Source: Bacteroidales bacterium UBA7009 (GTDB lineage Bacteria; Bacteroidota; Bacteroidia; Bacteroidales; Paludibacteraceae). From it: a DNA stretch of 58,023 nucleotides. Within the stretch, counting starts at the first letter, position 1; each line of letters starts with the position of its first letter. The stretch lies in the NCBI GenBank assembly GCA_002449665.1, contig DJXH01000043.1:832-58854 (forward strand), written 5' to 3'. Positions 27,723-36,010 of the stretch are shown here, one piece after another. Below the pieces are notes generated by a model. The model saw only the letters and a program-made list of their open reading frames with translations, was not told where the DNA came from and did no database searches. The position numbers and the translations under genes are program-made.

Positions 27723-28002
27723 ATGTTTGCAGTTGCTTTTGATATGGGTTGTGCAGGATTTGCGCACGTTTTACGGAGAGCCGTATAATAATGCTTATTA
27801 TGAAATAAGTAACATAATGGAGCAGTATGGCTTTTATGGTGCGCAGGGCAGTTTGTATTTGACACAAGATTCAAATATGGCAAATCTCTTTCGTTTGATG
27901 AATCATCTGAAATCTGTAGATTGGTTTGCCAAATCTGTCAGAGACATACGCGCGTTCAAAGTTGAAGATTGGTCTGACTTTACTTCGTCTATTAAAGAAT
28001 AA
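27723..28002 (+). pseudogene. vapD: VapD-family endoribonuclease toxin, broken by a 1-nt frameshift
   Basis: VapD starts MFAVAFDM from ATG 27723, but that frame stops after 21 codons. The next frame continues with VVQDLRTFYGEPYNNAYYEI, then QGSLYLTQDSNMANLF and VRDIRAFKVEDWSDFTS, the conserved VapD body (Cas2-like ferredoxin fold, mRNA interferase). The frames join if one G is removed from the GGG at 27746-27748 (ATG-G-GTTGTG). The restored protein would be about 92 residues, normal for VapD. Either a real loss-of-function mutation in an accessory toxin or a sequencing error. Confidence 0.75.
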
Positions 28003-28017
28003 ACAAGTAAGGTTATT

Positions 28018-28164
28018 ATGAAAAAAGCAGATTATTTTGTGCCTCAAACCGACTTTAAGTCGCTTGATATGGAGCCGTTGATGGCTTTCCCCGAATCAGG
28101 TTCTACGGTTGACCCTGCTCCCGCCCGCAGAGGAATGGTGAGCTTTGCGCCGAAAAGAGGGTGA
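28018..28164 (+). CDS. Small Bacteroidales-type peptide
   Basis: 48 residues: MKKADYFVPQTDF...DMEPLMAF...GMVSFAPKRG. It resembles the many 45-55-residue peptides in Bacteroidales genomes that start MKK-x-Y-x-x-P. No signal peptide or domain; function unknown. It starts 15 nt after vapD and is followed by a good hairpin at 28203-28231, supporting a real transcript end. Confidence 0.5.
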   Translation: MKKADYFVPQTDFKSLDMEPLMAFPESGSTVDPAPARRGMVSFAPKRG

Positions 28165-28202
28165 TAGTTTTTTAGTCTGAAGAAGGCTTTTGAAAACGAT
28201 TG

Positions 28203-28231
28203 CAGCCGATGGATGAAGTTTCCATCGGCTG
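28203..28231 (+). terminator. Hairpin terminator after the small peptide gene
   Basis: 11-bp stem CAGCCGATGGA / TCCATCGGCTG with a 7-nt loop, about 40 nt after the stop codon. Weak U-tract. Confidence 0.6.
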
Positions 28232-28255
28232 TTGTTGTAAAAAACTTTATGAAAA

Positions 28256-28288
28256 TTTGCATAGTTTGCAAAAACGCCGTACCTTTGC
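28256..28288 (+). promoter_or_regulatory. Promoter of tRNA-Pro
   Basis: TTTG (28256-28259), 20-nt spacer, TACCTTTGC (28280-28288). The transcript would have a ~140-nt 5' leader before the tRNA. Confidence 0.8.
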
Positions 28289-28433
28289 AGCCGCTTTTAA
28301 AAGCATTAGTTGTTTTGAAACAAACTCAATTGAAATAATCAAAATCGCAACTATGTTGTGATTTTGAGAGGAAGAATTTACTGAGACTTAAAAATTGCAG
28401 AGCATTTTTCCGTGTCGTAGTAAATTCTGACGA

Positions 28434-28508
28434 CGGGATATAGTTCAGCCCGGTTAGAATGCCTGCTTTGGGAGCAGGAGGTCGTGAGTTCGAATCTCGC
28501 TATCCCGA
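28434..28508 (+). tRNA. tRNA-Pro (anticodon UGG)
   Basis: Cloverleaf read by eye: acceptor CGGGATA/TATCCCG, anticodon stem CCTGC/GCAGG around loop TTTGGGA (anticodon TGG), T-arm GTGAG-TTCGAAT-CTCGC. 75 nt including discriminator A. CCA is not encoded (ACAA follows). Bounded by its own promoter and a perfect terminator. Confidence 0.95.
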
Positions 28509-28510
28509 CA

Positions 28511-28544
28511 ACGATTGGCTAATATATTAGCCAATCGTTTTTTT
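28511..28544 (+). terminator. Intrinsic terminator of tRNA-Pro
   Basis: Perfect 28-nt palindrome (ACGATTGGCTAAT...ATTAGCCAATCGT) followed by a run of T. Confidence 0.9.
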
Positions 28545-28562
28545 TATAATAAGTTGCGGATG

Positions 28563-28607
28563 ATACAAGATACGAGGCTGAATTTCGGTCAGCCTCGTAT
28601 CTTGTAT
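28563..28607. terminator. Long hairpin between convergent transcripts
   Basis: 19-bp perfect stem (ATACAAGATACGAGGCTGA / TCAGCCTCGTATCTTGTAT) with a 7-nt loop. On the minus strand it follows the small peptide gene 28626-28775 by 18 nt, so it probably ends the gene C transcript. No T-run on either side. Confidence 0.6.
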
Positions 28608-28625
28608 ATTAGCCTTATATGAAGG

Positions 28626-28775
28626 TCAATCGCCACTCTTACCTCCACCGCCTACGGTAGGACCATAGGATACGGTGGTCGGAGTTTCAGGACTGCCTAT
28701 CATAAGAGCACTTACACCTGCGAAGTTTGCTATACCCACGCGTGGGGACTGATATTTTGATTTTATCGTTTTCAT
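28626..28775 (-). CDS. Small Bacteroidales-type peptide downstream of gene C
   Basis: 49 residues: MKTIKSKYQSPRVGIANFAG... ending TVGGGGKSGD. The basic N-terminus, hydrophobic middle (ALMIGS) and Gly-rich end resemble small peptides of unknown function common in this order. It lies 49 nt after the gene C stop, with no promoter of its own seen, so it is probably co-transcribed with C and ended by the 28563-28607 hairpin. Confidence 0.55.
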   Translation of the reverse strand: MKTIKSKYQSPRVGIANFAGVSALMIGSPETPTTVSYGPTVGGGGKSGD

Positions 28776-28824
28776 AATTGATTTTCAATAATTAAGAGTT
28801 AGACAAATCATTTTTGTTTGACAC

Positions 28825-31800
28825 TCATTTCACCAAGCGACCGGTGGTGTCATACATACGTCCATCGCGAACGATATAGAGGTTGCCGTCAATCACAACT
28901 TTCTGTACACCTTCGGCTTGCATATTGACTACATCAATGCCGGTCGGAGTGTGAGAAGGATTGTTGATTGCCATTACCATACGGCGGCGGGCAGGAGCAT
29001 CACCTTCTGCACTTTGATCAGGCACTTCGGACTTATTAAGATAAGCGCGGTACGGGGCAAGAGTAACATTAGCAGATCCACCCGTCACGTCAACATACCA
29101 CAGTTGATTCTCGCTGAGGATATACTTGCCGTCAAGTTCGGTTTCGGTAAGCGTTACGAATGTTCCGTGCAGACCGTTTTTGCTGCTTGCGGTAGTGGTG
29201 GTGTTCTCGCCATAGACTACTTCCATTGTGGCGGCAGTAGCGAGGAAGATGTAGGGTTTACCGGCGTTGTTGCCACTGAGCACAGCCTCAATGAGGGTAA
29301 TCTCGTCGTTGTTGCCGTTTTCAATATCCCAGAGAGTAGCACCGCGAACGGCTGAGAACTCTTTGTTGAGGCAGATGGTGTAGAAGCGACCAATAGCAAG
29401 ACCATTGCGTACTTCGGTGTAAACGGGTTCGGGAGTAACAGCAGGTTTCGGAACGTAGAATGCTATAGCCGCTTGACCGCTTGAATAGCAAGAGAAGAGC
29501 ATACTATTTGCATTGAATCTCATCAGATGGCGGTTGCTGCTTCCTTCTGCAGATGCTGAGGTTGCTGTAATCGTCCACTTGGCATTTTCGTCAATATCAT
29601 CCTGAGTCCTCATATAGTTGTTACCGCTTGAAGCTGCATAGAGGTACTTGCCATTCGAAGTTCGGAGTGCAAATGTACCACCATCTTGTGCAACAAGCGT
29701 GAATGACATTGTTCCCTCGCCAGGTGTCAAAACGCCTTCGCTGACGGTAGCTTCAACAGCTGCACGGTTGTTGTTATTCTGCTGACCCATTGCATAAGTT
29801 ACTTCGTCTTTCACACCTGCGATAAGCACTTGTGCGCCATCTACAAGGTCTGCATCGGCTGCAGCAATCCATTCAGAAGTCGTGCTGACTGCGGTCTCTT
29901 CTACTTCAGGCTCATTAACGGTGAGCGAAACATTAACGACCTTGTCTTCAGCTACACTTGCATCGTCAGAGATAGTGATAGTAGCATCAAATGTACCAAC
30001 AGTGGCGGTGCTTACAACCGAAATGGTAATGACATCGCCGTCCACAAGAGCAGTCTTATCAATAGTGAATGCCTCTGGGTTAGTACCGCCGAGAGTAGCG
30101 GTAGCAGAAACAACATTTATCAACGTAACTGCAAATGTTTTATTCTCGGCTACTGCATCCTTATCAACAGTCCAATAGCGATTGTTTGCATCCGTGCTGA
30201 TTATCGATTCGCCTGTTTCTACTGCATCAATAGTAACATTGACATTAGCAGTCTTCTGAACCTCGTCATCTGTGTAGGTGGCAGTCAGAGTAACCTCTGT
30301 TTGGTTCTCCACTAATGCTTCGTGCGACCAAACTACACTGGAAGTAACATCAACCGGTGTTTGTTCTTCCGCATTCAGAGTATATATAGCGTTTACTGTC
30401 AGACCTTCAGGAACAATGTTGTCACCCGTCTTCCAACCTGTGGTGTTGGTCATAGTTCCGGTGATAGTGATATGGTCAAGCACGGGCAGCACACCACCTT
30501 CTTGGTTCACACCGAAGATAACCGCTCTTTTCCCTGATGCAGCAGAGAATTCTATGTCAGTAGGCGATTCGCTATCAGGGATATTAACACTATAGTAGTA
30601 ACCGATAGGATCGTTCTCCAAAGTGTACGGTGCTGTATTGTTATTACTTTGGTTAATACCGTCATCTGCAATGAGAGTGATGGTTGCTAATGTGGTTTCT
30701 CCCAGTTTAACATCAATACTGCCACTCACACCTTTCCAACCTGCTACATGGAAGTGCAGTTTTGTAGCATGTGCAGGAACAGTAACTGTTGCCGAACCTG
30801 CTGCACTACCAGTTGCAATTCGTAAACCATCATAGTCAACTGTTTCAATTGTCACACCTTCGCTATAGCACTTATTAGTCGAGTTATCTGTCAGCGTTAC
30901 ATTACTTGTGTAGGTATAAGCCCAAACAGAGATTTCTGCCCATTGTGCTTGGATAGTTACTGCGGAAGCAGGCATTGTAAATACTCCAGCTACAACCTCA
31001 ACTTCTTCTGAAGTGGTAATATTGATTACTTTCCAACCATTGAAGGAATGGCCTGTATATGTATAAGCATTTGCAGGCAGTGTTACGTCTGCTCCGGCAG
31101 CCTTGTCAGCGATAGCCGCAGGAGCGGAACCACCGTCTGCACCGTTGCCGTCGAAGGTGATAGCGTACTTAACCTGTGCGGCAATAACTGTTACTTCAAA
31201 ATCTGCAGTAGCAGCTTTGTAGATTCCATCAGCAGCCAAATTAGCGGTAATAGTAGCCGTACCTGCTGCCACTGCATGCAGATTGCCGTCCACGATAGTT
31301 ACTGCGTCTGTGTTATTGCTGTTTGCCAGAGTAACTGCGCCTTCGCCATCTTGAGTAATCGTCAAGTCAGCAACTGCCAAATCAGCTGCACCTACCTCAA
31401 ACGAAGCAACGTCTGTTATAGTGAAGTTCGGAGTACGAGCCAACGATTGAAGTGCTGAACCAGTATCAAACTCCGGAGTAGAGTTGAACATTTTAACTTT
31501 ACCACCAACTACAACTTCATCGTTAACTAATACTTGGTTGGCATTTGTGAAGTTTCCTCCATCGAAATACTTACCTTTGTAAATCTCAAGTTTAGTGGTA
31601 GTAGTACCATCATCAGAGATATAATAGGTTTGCGAGTTGCTTGAAGGATTGCTCTTTTGGCAAACAATACCCTGTACATAGATATCACGAGCAGAAGCGG
31701 TTGTACCTATAGCATTTGTAATGATACTAATAGCTTCAGCAACAGTATATGGATGATCTACATCGTTGGCATAGTCCTTAACAGAAACGGTATAGGTCGC

Positions 31801-34176
31801 AGTCTTTGTTTCGCCACCGAAAGTATAGGCAACGGTTATCGTTTGCGGATTTGGATTGTCAATAAGTTCGGTATCGAATACATTTTCGGTATCGTAAACT
31901 GCCAATGTACTTACATCTTCGGGGTCGCCTTCGCTGAAGGTTGCCGTAACAACCGGTTTCGGAAGAACCTCTCCAGTGTAGATTGTGTAAGATGCTGTAC
32001 CAACAGCAATCGAAACCAACGTCTTTGCTGCAACAGTAACCGGTACATCATAAGCAGGGCTCGTAATTTCACTGACAGTTGCCGTAACGTGAACTGTTGT
32101 GCTCTCTGTCACTTTGTTGTCTGTAAGGTCATTGCTCCAAGTGATACCTTCGGTAATCTCACCTACGAAACCGTTTGCGTATGTACCATAAACTTTCAAG
32201 CCTGCCGGATCAAACGTTTCGTTGGCTGCATACTGGGTCTTGGTCGGAGTACCGGAAACGGCTACAGACTGCAAAGCGCCTTTAGCTTCAAGAGCCATCA
32301 CTTTACCGCAATCAGTGGCACTGGTATATTTGAACTCTTTTAATTCATTGTGAATGGTCAGGTCACCTGCAAGTTTCACTTTGTCACCAACCTTAACAGT
32401 GAAATTGTTCATATCCATGCGGTAAGCATAGAGTTGGTTGCCTTCAGTAGATCCGTTATCCGAGATATAGAAGTTATTATCATAGCCTCCAACATTGATT
32501 TGGCTTACATATCCATATATGTGAGCATTAGTCGGACCATCTGCTGTAATGTCGTCCCATACATCAGCAACAGTCTGCCAAACGATGATGGTGTAAGTTG
32601 CAGAAGCCACAGTACTGGAAATCTCATTCTTTATAGCGATTGCCTTAATGGTCATCGTATGATCCACTGCAATAGCAGTTCCATTGTATTGAGTACTGCT
32701 ACTGGTAGGAGCATCACCGTTGGTGGTATAATAAATGGTTGCACCGTCTGTTTCGCAAGAGAGTTCAACACTCTGCGCACTCTCGTAATTTCCACCTTCT
32801 ACAGAGAAAGTCGGAGCCTTCGGCTGACCTGCAACTTGTTTCTTGTAAAGACTCAATGCGCCGCCTGTACTAGTGCTATAACAAGCGAAACGAGAATTTT
32901 CAGCATTCTGACTATTATAGCGCAAATTAGCATTAACTGATGATGATTGGTTTTTCTTATTTACAAATTCAAATGCCTCAGTACCACTTACAGACCACAG
33001 AGCTTTATCTTCATTGTCGCCGGAAATATCACTCAACAATGCAGCTTGATTTTTTGTTCCGTTACTGGCAGCATATTTTCCTGCTACTTCGTTATACAGT
33101 GTCCAATAATCGCCACTTGCTGCTATATGCCATATAATGTTTGCATCTGGATTAGTAATTTTATCATCTGATATTGTTACCGTTTCAGATGCGATACGAT
33201 TATTATTTACACTATTCGACAAAGCATTTGTGCTTACAATTACATAATCACCTTCTTCAATGTCACCGGAAAAGAGTTCGAATGTGCCGGTAGGAGCAGA
33301 ATATTTGGCTTGTGTAACAGGGATAATTACAGTTGCTTCTTTTTCGTTATCGCCTATAGCATATACTTTGATATAAGCGGTACGGGCTGCACCGTCATTA
33401 GCAGTAACAGAATAGGTAACGGTTGCATAATCGGTTTCATCAATAGATGCCGTCAGCCAACTATCGGAGAATGACTCATTACCTGCTGCATCACTATGCA
33501 AAGTAACTGCAGCTATGTAGTTCTCAATATTGTCATAAGTCAAAGAAATGGTTTGATTGGTTACGCCTTCCATTTCCACATCCGCGCCTGCCGGATTCGG
33601 TGTCACAGAAGCGGCCGTTTCTCCGCTACCACTATCTTCAGCATAATACTTAACCTCACTCAACTCAATAATACCGTTTTTTGAGGCTTTTGTGCAAACG
33701 ACTTCTATCTTATAGTATAAGTTATTAGTGGGAGATGCTATGGTAACTGACTGTGCGCCTTGCTCTTTGCTAAAATCACCTACACTACTATAAATGCTAC
33801 CATCTGCTGAAGTATAAAGAGTTATACTTGTTACGTTTGTAGCTGTGATTGCTTCAATATTTAGTTCAACTTTTGTAATTGCTTTATCAATAGCATTATC
33901 CGTTTTTATATAACCTGTTGAGGCGGCACTTTTTGAACCCATTTTAATATGTCCGCTCCAATTATTATTGTTGTTATTAGCATTGCCTACAGTTACAGCA
34001 AAGCCTTCAGTAGTGTTAGTAAATGTCCCTGAGTAGGAACTATTTCCACTTTGATTAGATGCAGCAAAGGTTGTTTGCTTGTACACACTCTCCTCTGCCC
34101 ACACATTAGTGCTTAGGAACACGGCAAGCAGACTGCATAGCAGCCAGCGAGCTTGAATGAAAACTTTTTTCTTCAT
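28825..34176 (-). CDS. Giant modular surface protein C (complete)
   Basis: 1783 residues. The first 84 nt, encoding the signal peptide, are identical to those of gene B except one base. N-terminal module ~28-182, linker DSGSGETA (~183-191), a BACON-like Ig domain (~192-295: SLTYDNIENYI, DSWLTASID), a module like that of gene D (~300-460), a CHB_HEX domain (TIYYTTNGDAPTSSS), an OB-like domain (AYRMDMNNF), Ig-like domains, a second OB-like segment, a Listeria/Bacteroides repeat (ITFDGNGADGGSAP) and further modules. It ends LYIVRDGRMYDTTGRLVK like gene B. Probably an exported adhesin or polymer-binding protein; its N-terminus is exchangeable with gene D if the linker repeats recombine. Confidence 0.85.
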   Translation of the reverse strand: MKKKVFIQARWLLCSLLAVFLSTNVWAEESVYKQTTFAASNQSGNSSYSGTFTNTTEGFAVTVGNANNNNNNWSGHIKMGSKSAASTGYIKTDNAIDKAITKVELNIEAITATNVTSITLYTSADGSIYSSVGDFSKEQGAQSVTIASPTNNLYYKIEVVCTKASKNGIIELSEVKYYAEDSGSGETAASVTPNPAGADVEMEGVTNQTISLTYDNIENYIAAVTLHSDAAGNESFSDSWLTASIDETDYATVTYSVTANDGAARTAYIKVYAIGDNEKEATVIIPVTQAKYSAPTGTFELFSGDIEEGDYVIVSTNALSNSVNNNRIASETVTISDDKITNPDANIIWHIAASGDYWTLYNEVAGKYAASNGTKNQAALLSDISGDNEDKALWSVSGTEAFEFVNKKNQSSSVNANLRYNSQNAENSRFACYSTSTGGALSLYKKQVAGQPKAPTFSVEGGNYESAQSVELSCETDGATIYYTTNGDAPTSSSTQYNGTAIAVDHTMTIKAIAIKNEISSTVASATYTIIVWQTVADVWDDITADGPTNAHIYGYVSQINVGGYDNNFYISDNGSTEGNQLYAYRMDMNNFTVKVGDKVKLAGDLTIHNELKEFKYTSATDCGKVMALEAKGALQSVAVSGTPTKTQYAANETFDPAGLKVYGTYANGFVGEITEGITWSNDLTDNKVTESTTVHVTATVSEITSPAYDVPVTVAAKTLVSIAVGTASYTIYTGEVLPKPVVTATFSEGDPEDVSTLAVYDTENVFDTELIDNPNPQTITVAYTFGGETKTATYTVSVKDYANDVDHPYTVAEAISIITNAIGTTASARDIYVQGIVCQKSNPSSNSQTYYISDDGTTTTKLEIYKGKYFDGGNFTNANQVLVNDEVVVGGKVKMFNSTPEFDTGSALQSLARTPNFTITDVASFEVGAADLAVADLTITQDGEGAVTLANSNNTDAVTIVDGNLHAVAAGTATITANLAADGIYKAATADFEVTVIAAQVKYAITFDGNGADGGSAPAAIADKAAGADVTLPANAYTYTGHSFNGWKVINITTSEEVEVVAGVFTMPASAVTIQAQWAEISVWAYTYTSNVTLTDNSTNKCYSEGVTIETVDYDGLRIATGSAAGSATVTVPAHATKLHFHVAGWKGVSGSIDVKLGETTLATITLIADDGINQSNNNTAPYTLENDPIGYYYSVNIPDSESPTDIEFSAASGKRAVIFGVNQEGGVLPVLDHITITGTMTNTTGWKTGDNIVPEGLTVNAIYTLNAEEQTPVDVTSSVVWSHEALVENQTEVTLTATYTDDEVQKTANVNVTIDAVETGESIISTDANNRYWTVDKDAVAENKTFAVTLINVVSATATLGGTNPEAFTIDKTALVDGDVITISVVSTATVGTFDATITISDDASVAEDKVVNVSLTVNEPEVEETAVSTTSEWIAAADADLVDGAQVLIAGVKDEVTYAMGQQNNNNRAAVEATVSEGVLTPGEGTMSFTLVAQDGGTFALRTSNGKYLYAASSGNNYMRTQDDIDENAKWTITATSASAEGSSNRHLMRFNANSMLFSCYSSGQAAIAFYVPKPAVTPEPVYTEVRNGLAIGRFYTICLNKEFSAVRGATLWDIENGNNDEITLIEAVLSGNNAGKPYIFLATAATMEVVYGENTTTTASSKNGLHGTFVTLTETELDGKYILSENQLWYVDVTGGSANVTLAPYRAYLNKSEVPDQSAEGDAPARRRMVMAINNPSHTPTGIDVVNMQAEGVQKVVIDGNLYIVRDGRMYDTTGRLVK
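33612..33632 (-). repeat. Inverted repeat / candidate recombination site in the linker of gene C
   Basis: Minus strand GTGGTAGCGGAGAAACGGCCG. It matches gene D (plus strand, 35964-35984) with one mismatch (A/T before CGGCCG). CGGCCG is at 33612-33617; after it C continues into its body (ASVTPNPAG). Confidence 0.8.
34093..34176 (-). repeat. 84-nt signal-peptide repeat shared with gene B
   Basis: The minus strand matches plus-strand 19417-19500 at 83 of 84 positions, then diverges sharply. Together with the 53-nt repeat this makes the left and right loci partial inverted copies of each other. Confidence 0.9.
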
Positions 34177-34589
34177 AAGAATAAAGATTTTAGTTAATCT
34201 ATTGATAATTTGTTTATAAATTCGTGTATATTAGTTATTTGCTAAAGTGCATCTATTAGCCTTTGACTATTATATATTAGTTACTGGCTTTTAGCAAATA
34301 CGTTCTTTGAAATATTGTACATAGAGTAAAATAAGGGTGAAATTTGCTCAAATCAATTATAGTTTTATGCAATATGCAGAGAAACATAAGTCTATCTGCC
34401 TGACGATGATCACCTCATTCGGTCTGAAACACGCACCTAATAGTTACATCGTTCAACACGAATTAACGCTTGCCGATTTATTCAACTGACAACGTACTGC
34501 CATATCTACTCTATACGCCTGATTTACACAGAGTCAGGTGCTTTTATGTACAATAAATTCAAAGTGTCAAAGACCGCATTTATATATGT

Positions 34590-34642
34590 TTTAGCTTATG
34601 TTTGAGTGCCAAGCGAGGCACTAACTCGCAATATAGAATGTT
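34590..34642 (-). repeat. 53-nt inverted repeat, right copy
   Basis: Minus strand equals 19018-19070 with two mismatches, including the GTGCC-AAGCGA-GGCAC hairpin. Confidence 0.9.
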
Positions 34643-34700
34643 CTTTGATATGTTGAAAAGACTGAAAAACAACAACTATTACTGATTTTTTAAGAGTTGT

Positions 34701-34734
34701 CTTGCATATATTCTTCAAAATGTTGTACCTTTGC
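34701..34734 (+). promoter_or_regulatory. Promoter of the toxin-antitoxin operon
   Basis: CTTG (34701-34704), 21-nt spacer, TACCTTTGC (34726-34734), 27 nt before the antitoxin ATG. Confidence 0.75.
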
Positions 34735-34761
34735 AGCGTTGTTTTTTAACAATACATCAAT

Positions 34762-35001
34762 ATGGCTCAAGAGACATTAAATAGACTTATAGCAGTTATG
34801 CTAACTCTTTCTGCGCAAGAGCAGATGACTATAATAGAAGCTTTGCAGGATAGTGTCAGCCAAATGCAGTCTTCTGCAGATTGTCCCTATTCGATTGGCG
34901 AAGCAAGAAAAAGATTAGAAATCGCCAAAGAGCAGTTTCGCAATGGACAATTTGTAACTCACGAACAAGTAATGCAGTCATGTAGAGTTGTTGCAGTATG
35001 A
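34762..35001 (+). CDS. Antitoxin of a RelE/ParE-type module
   Basis: 79 residues, mostly helical (MAQETLNRLIAVMLTLSAQEQM...), with a C-terminal stretch (ARKRLEIAKEQFRNGQFVTHEQV) typical of antitoxins that wrap the toxin. It overlaps the toxin start by 4 nt. The usual autoregulatory role is assumed, not seen. Confidence 0.7.
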   Translation: MAQETLNRLIAVMLTLSAQEQMTIIEALQDSVSQMQSSADCPYSIGEARKRLEIAKEQFRNGQFVTHEQVMQSCRVVAV

Positions 35002-35309
35002 GAATAATTTGGTCTCAATTGGCTTTTTCTGCGTTTGAAGATATTAGAAATAGTATTTCTGAAAAGTTCGGTATTGATGCAGGAAACCACTATTCAGAGG
35101 ATGTAAATGCGGCTATATTACAAGTTTCGAATTATCCTAATAGTGGAATAGCCGAATATAGATTATCTGCTGACGGTTCTGTTAGAAGTGTTCTTGTTAA
35201 TAGGCGTAGTCGAATCATTTTCTACACAGAGAATGATTGCTTGTATATCGCTGATGTTTGGGATGTTCGTCAAAAACCTGAAACACTGACATCTCGCTTT
35301 GTAAAGTAG
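34998..35309 (+). CDS. RelE/ParE-family toxin
   Basis: 103 residues. IIWSQLAFSAFEDIRNSI, YPNSGIAEYRL, VNRRSRIIFYTENDCLYIADVWDVRQ follow the RelE/ParE fold (helix hairpin then a beta sheet with the R..YRI..Y pattern). Target (ribosome or gyrase) not readable. The module lies inside the DNA segment bounded by the C and D linker repeats and ends in its own terminator. Confidence 0.8.
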   Translation: MRIIWSQLAFSAFEDIRNSISEKFGIDAGNHYSEDVNAAILQVSNYPNSGIAEYRLSADGSVRSVLVNRRSRIIFYTENDCLYIADVWDVRQKPETLTSRFVK

Positions 35310-35339
35310 GAAAACAGAAACATAACATTAGTTGTTAGT

Positions 35340-35372
35340 CAGACACGGTCAAACGCTGTGTCTGTCTTTTTT
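35340..35372 (+). terminator. Intrinsic terminator of the toxin-antitoxin operon
   Basis: Stem CAGACAC/GTGTCTG (extended by GG/C pairs) followed by TCTTTTTT. It insulates gene D from the toxin promoter. Confidence 0.85.
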
Positions 35373-35485
35373 CAGTCTTCTTCATTTTGTCAAAGAACGA
35401 ATTTATAGATTAGGTCGTTGGGCATCGGATTGCCTTCCGGTCGCAAAAATATCAATTTTATTATTAACTTAAATCATTAAACAAC

Positions 35486-36010
35486 ATGAGATTAAAACAA
35501 TTTTTCTCGGTTCTTTTAATGCTCCTCACCGTCAATATAACTGCGGTGTGGGGAGATGTTACCTACACACTTGTAACTGCCGTTTCGGATGTTACTACCG
35601 GCGACAAAGTAATCGTAGCAACGAAAACTAACGATGCTCCCTCAACTGGTGTTACAGGTTGGAATGGAACTAAAGATGCTACAGTATCCACTACAGAATC
35701 TGAATGGGTACAATTTGAAGTAACAGCCGTAACAGACGGATGGAATTTGTATGATGCTACAGCAAAAAAATACATCAAGAGTCCCGGTTCGTCAAACCAA
35801 TTCCTGTATGACGCAACAAACAAGGGTGTTTGCTCTGTTGATAATGAGGGTGTGTTAAAATGCAATAATCGTTATTTAGTTAAAAATAATTCTTACTATA
35901 GAATGTACGCTACCATACAAAATACTTATGTTAAGTTCTATGTATGGAAAGTGACTTCCGAAGGTGGTAGCGGAGAATCGGCCGTTAAATCGCTGCCATA
36001 TTTGGGATAA
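35486..36010 (+). CDS. Truncated surface-protein gene D: signal peptide, N-terminal module and linker only
   Basis: 174 residues. Signal peptide MRLKQFFSVLLMLLTVNITAVWG. The module (TYTLVTAVSDVTTGDKVIVA ... YVKFYVWKVTSE) is of the same type as internal modules of B and C. It ends in linker GGSGESA, then VKSLPYLG and stop. The linker repeats that of gene C in inverted orientation, and the tail DNA repeats that of gene A. No promoter of the standard type was found in 35373-35485, so it may be silent or weakly expressed in this orientation. A GGATTGCC leader motif is near 35432. Confidence 0.7.
   Translation: MRLKQFFSVLLMLLTVNITAVWGDVTYTLVTAVSDVTTGDKVIVATKTNDAPSTGVTGWNGTKDATVSTTESEWVQFEVTAVTDGWNLYDATAKKYIKSPGSSNQFLYDATNKGVCSVDNEGVLKCNNRYLVKNNSYYRMYATIQNTYVKFYVWKVTSEGGSGESAVKSLPYLG
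35964..35998 (+). repeat. Inverted repeat / candidate recombination site plus shared stop tail in gene D
   Basis: 35964-35984 repeats the gene C linker site (one mismatch) in inverted orientation, with CGGCCG at 35979-35984. 35985-35998 is the VKSLP-coding tail identical to gene A. The C and D sites enclose 2361 bp (33618-35978). Confidence 0.8.

Larger units (their letters stand above)
34177..34761. other. Divergent intergenic region between gene C and the toxin-antitoxin module
   Basis: 585 nt without a convincing gene. It holds the right copy of the 53-nt repeat (34590-34642), GTTCTTTGA-type elements (~34306 and ~34641) resembling those in the left locus, and the toxin-antitoxin promoter. 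The hairpin-like CTGACTCTG/CAGAGTCAG lies near 34520-34540. No clear minus-strand promoter for gene C was seen. Confidence 0.55.
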
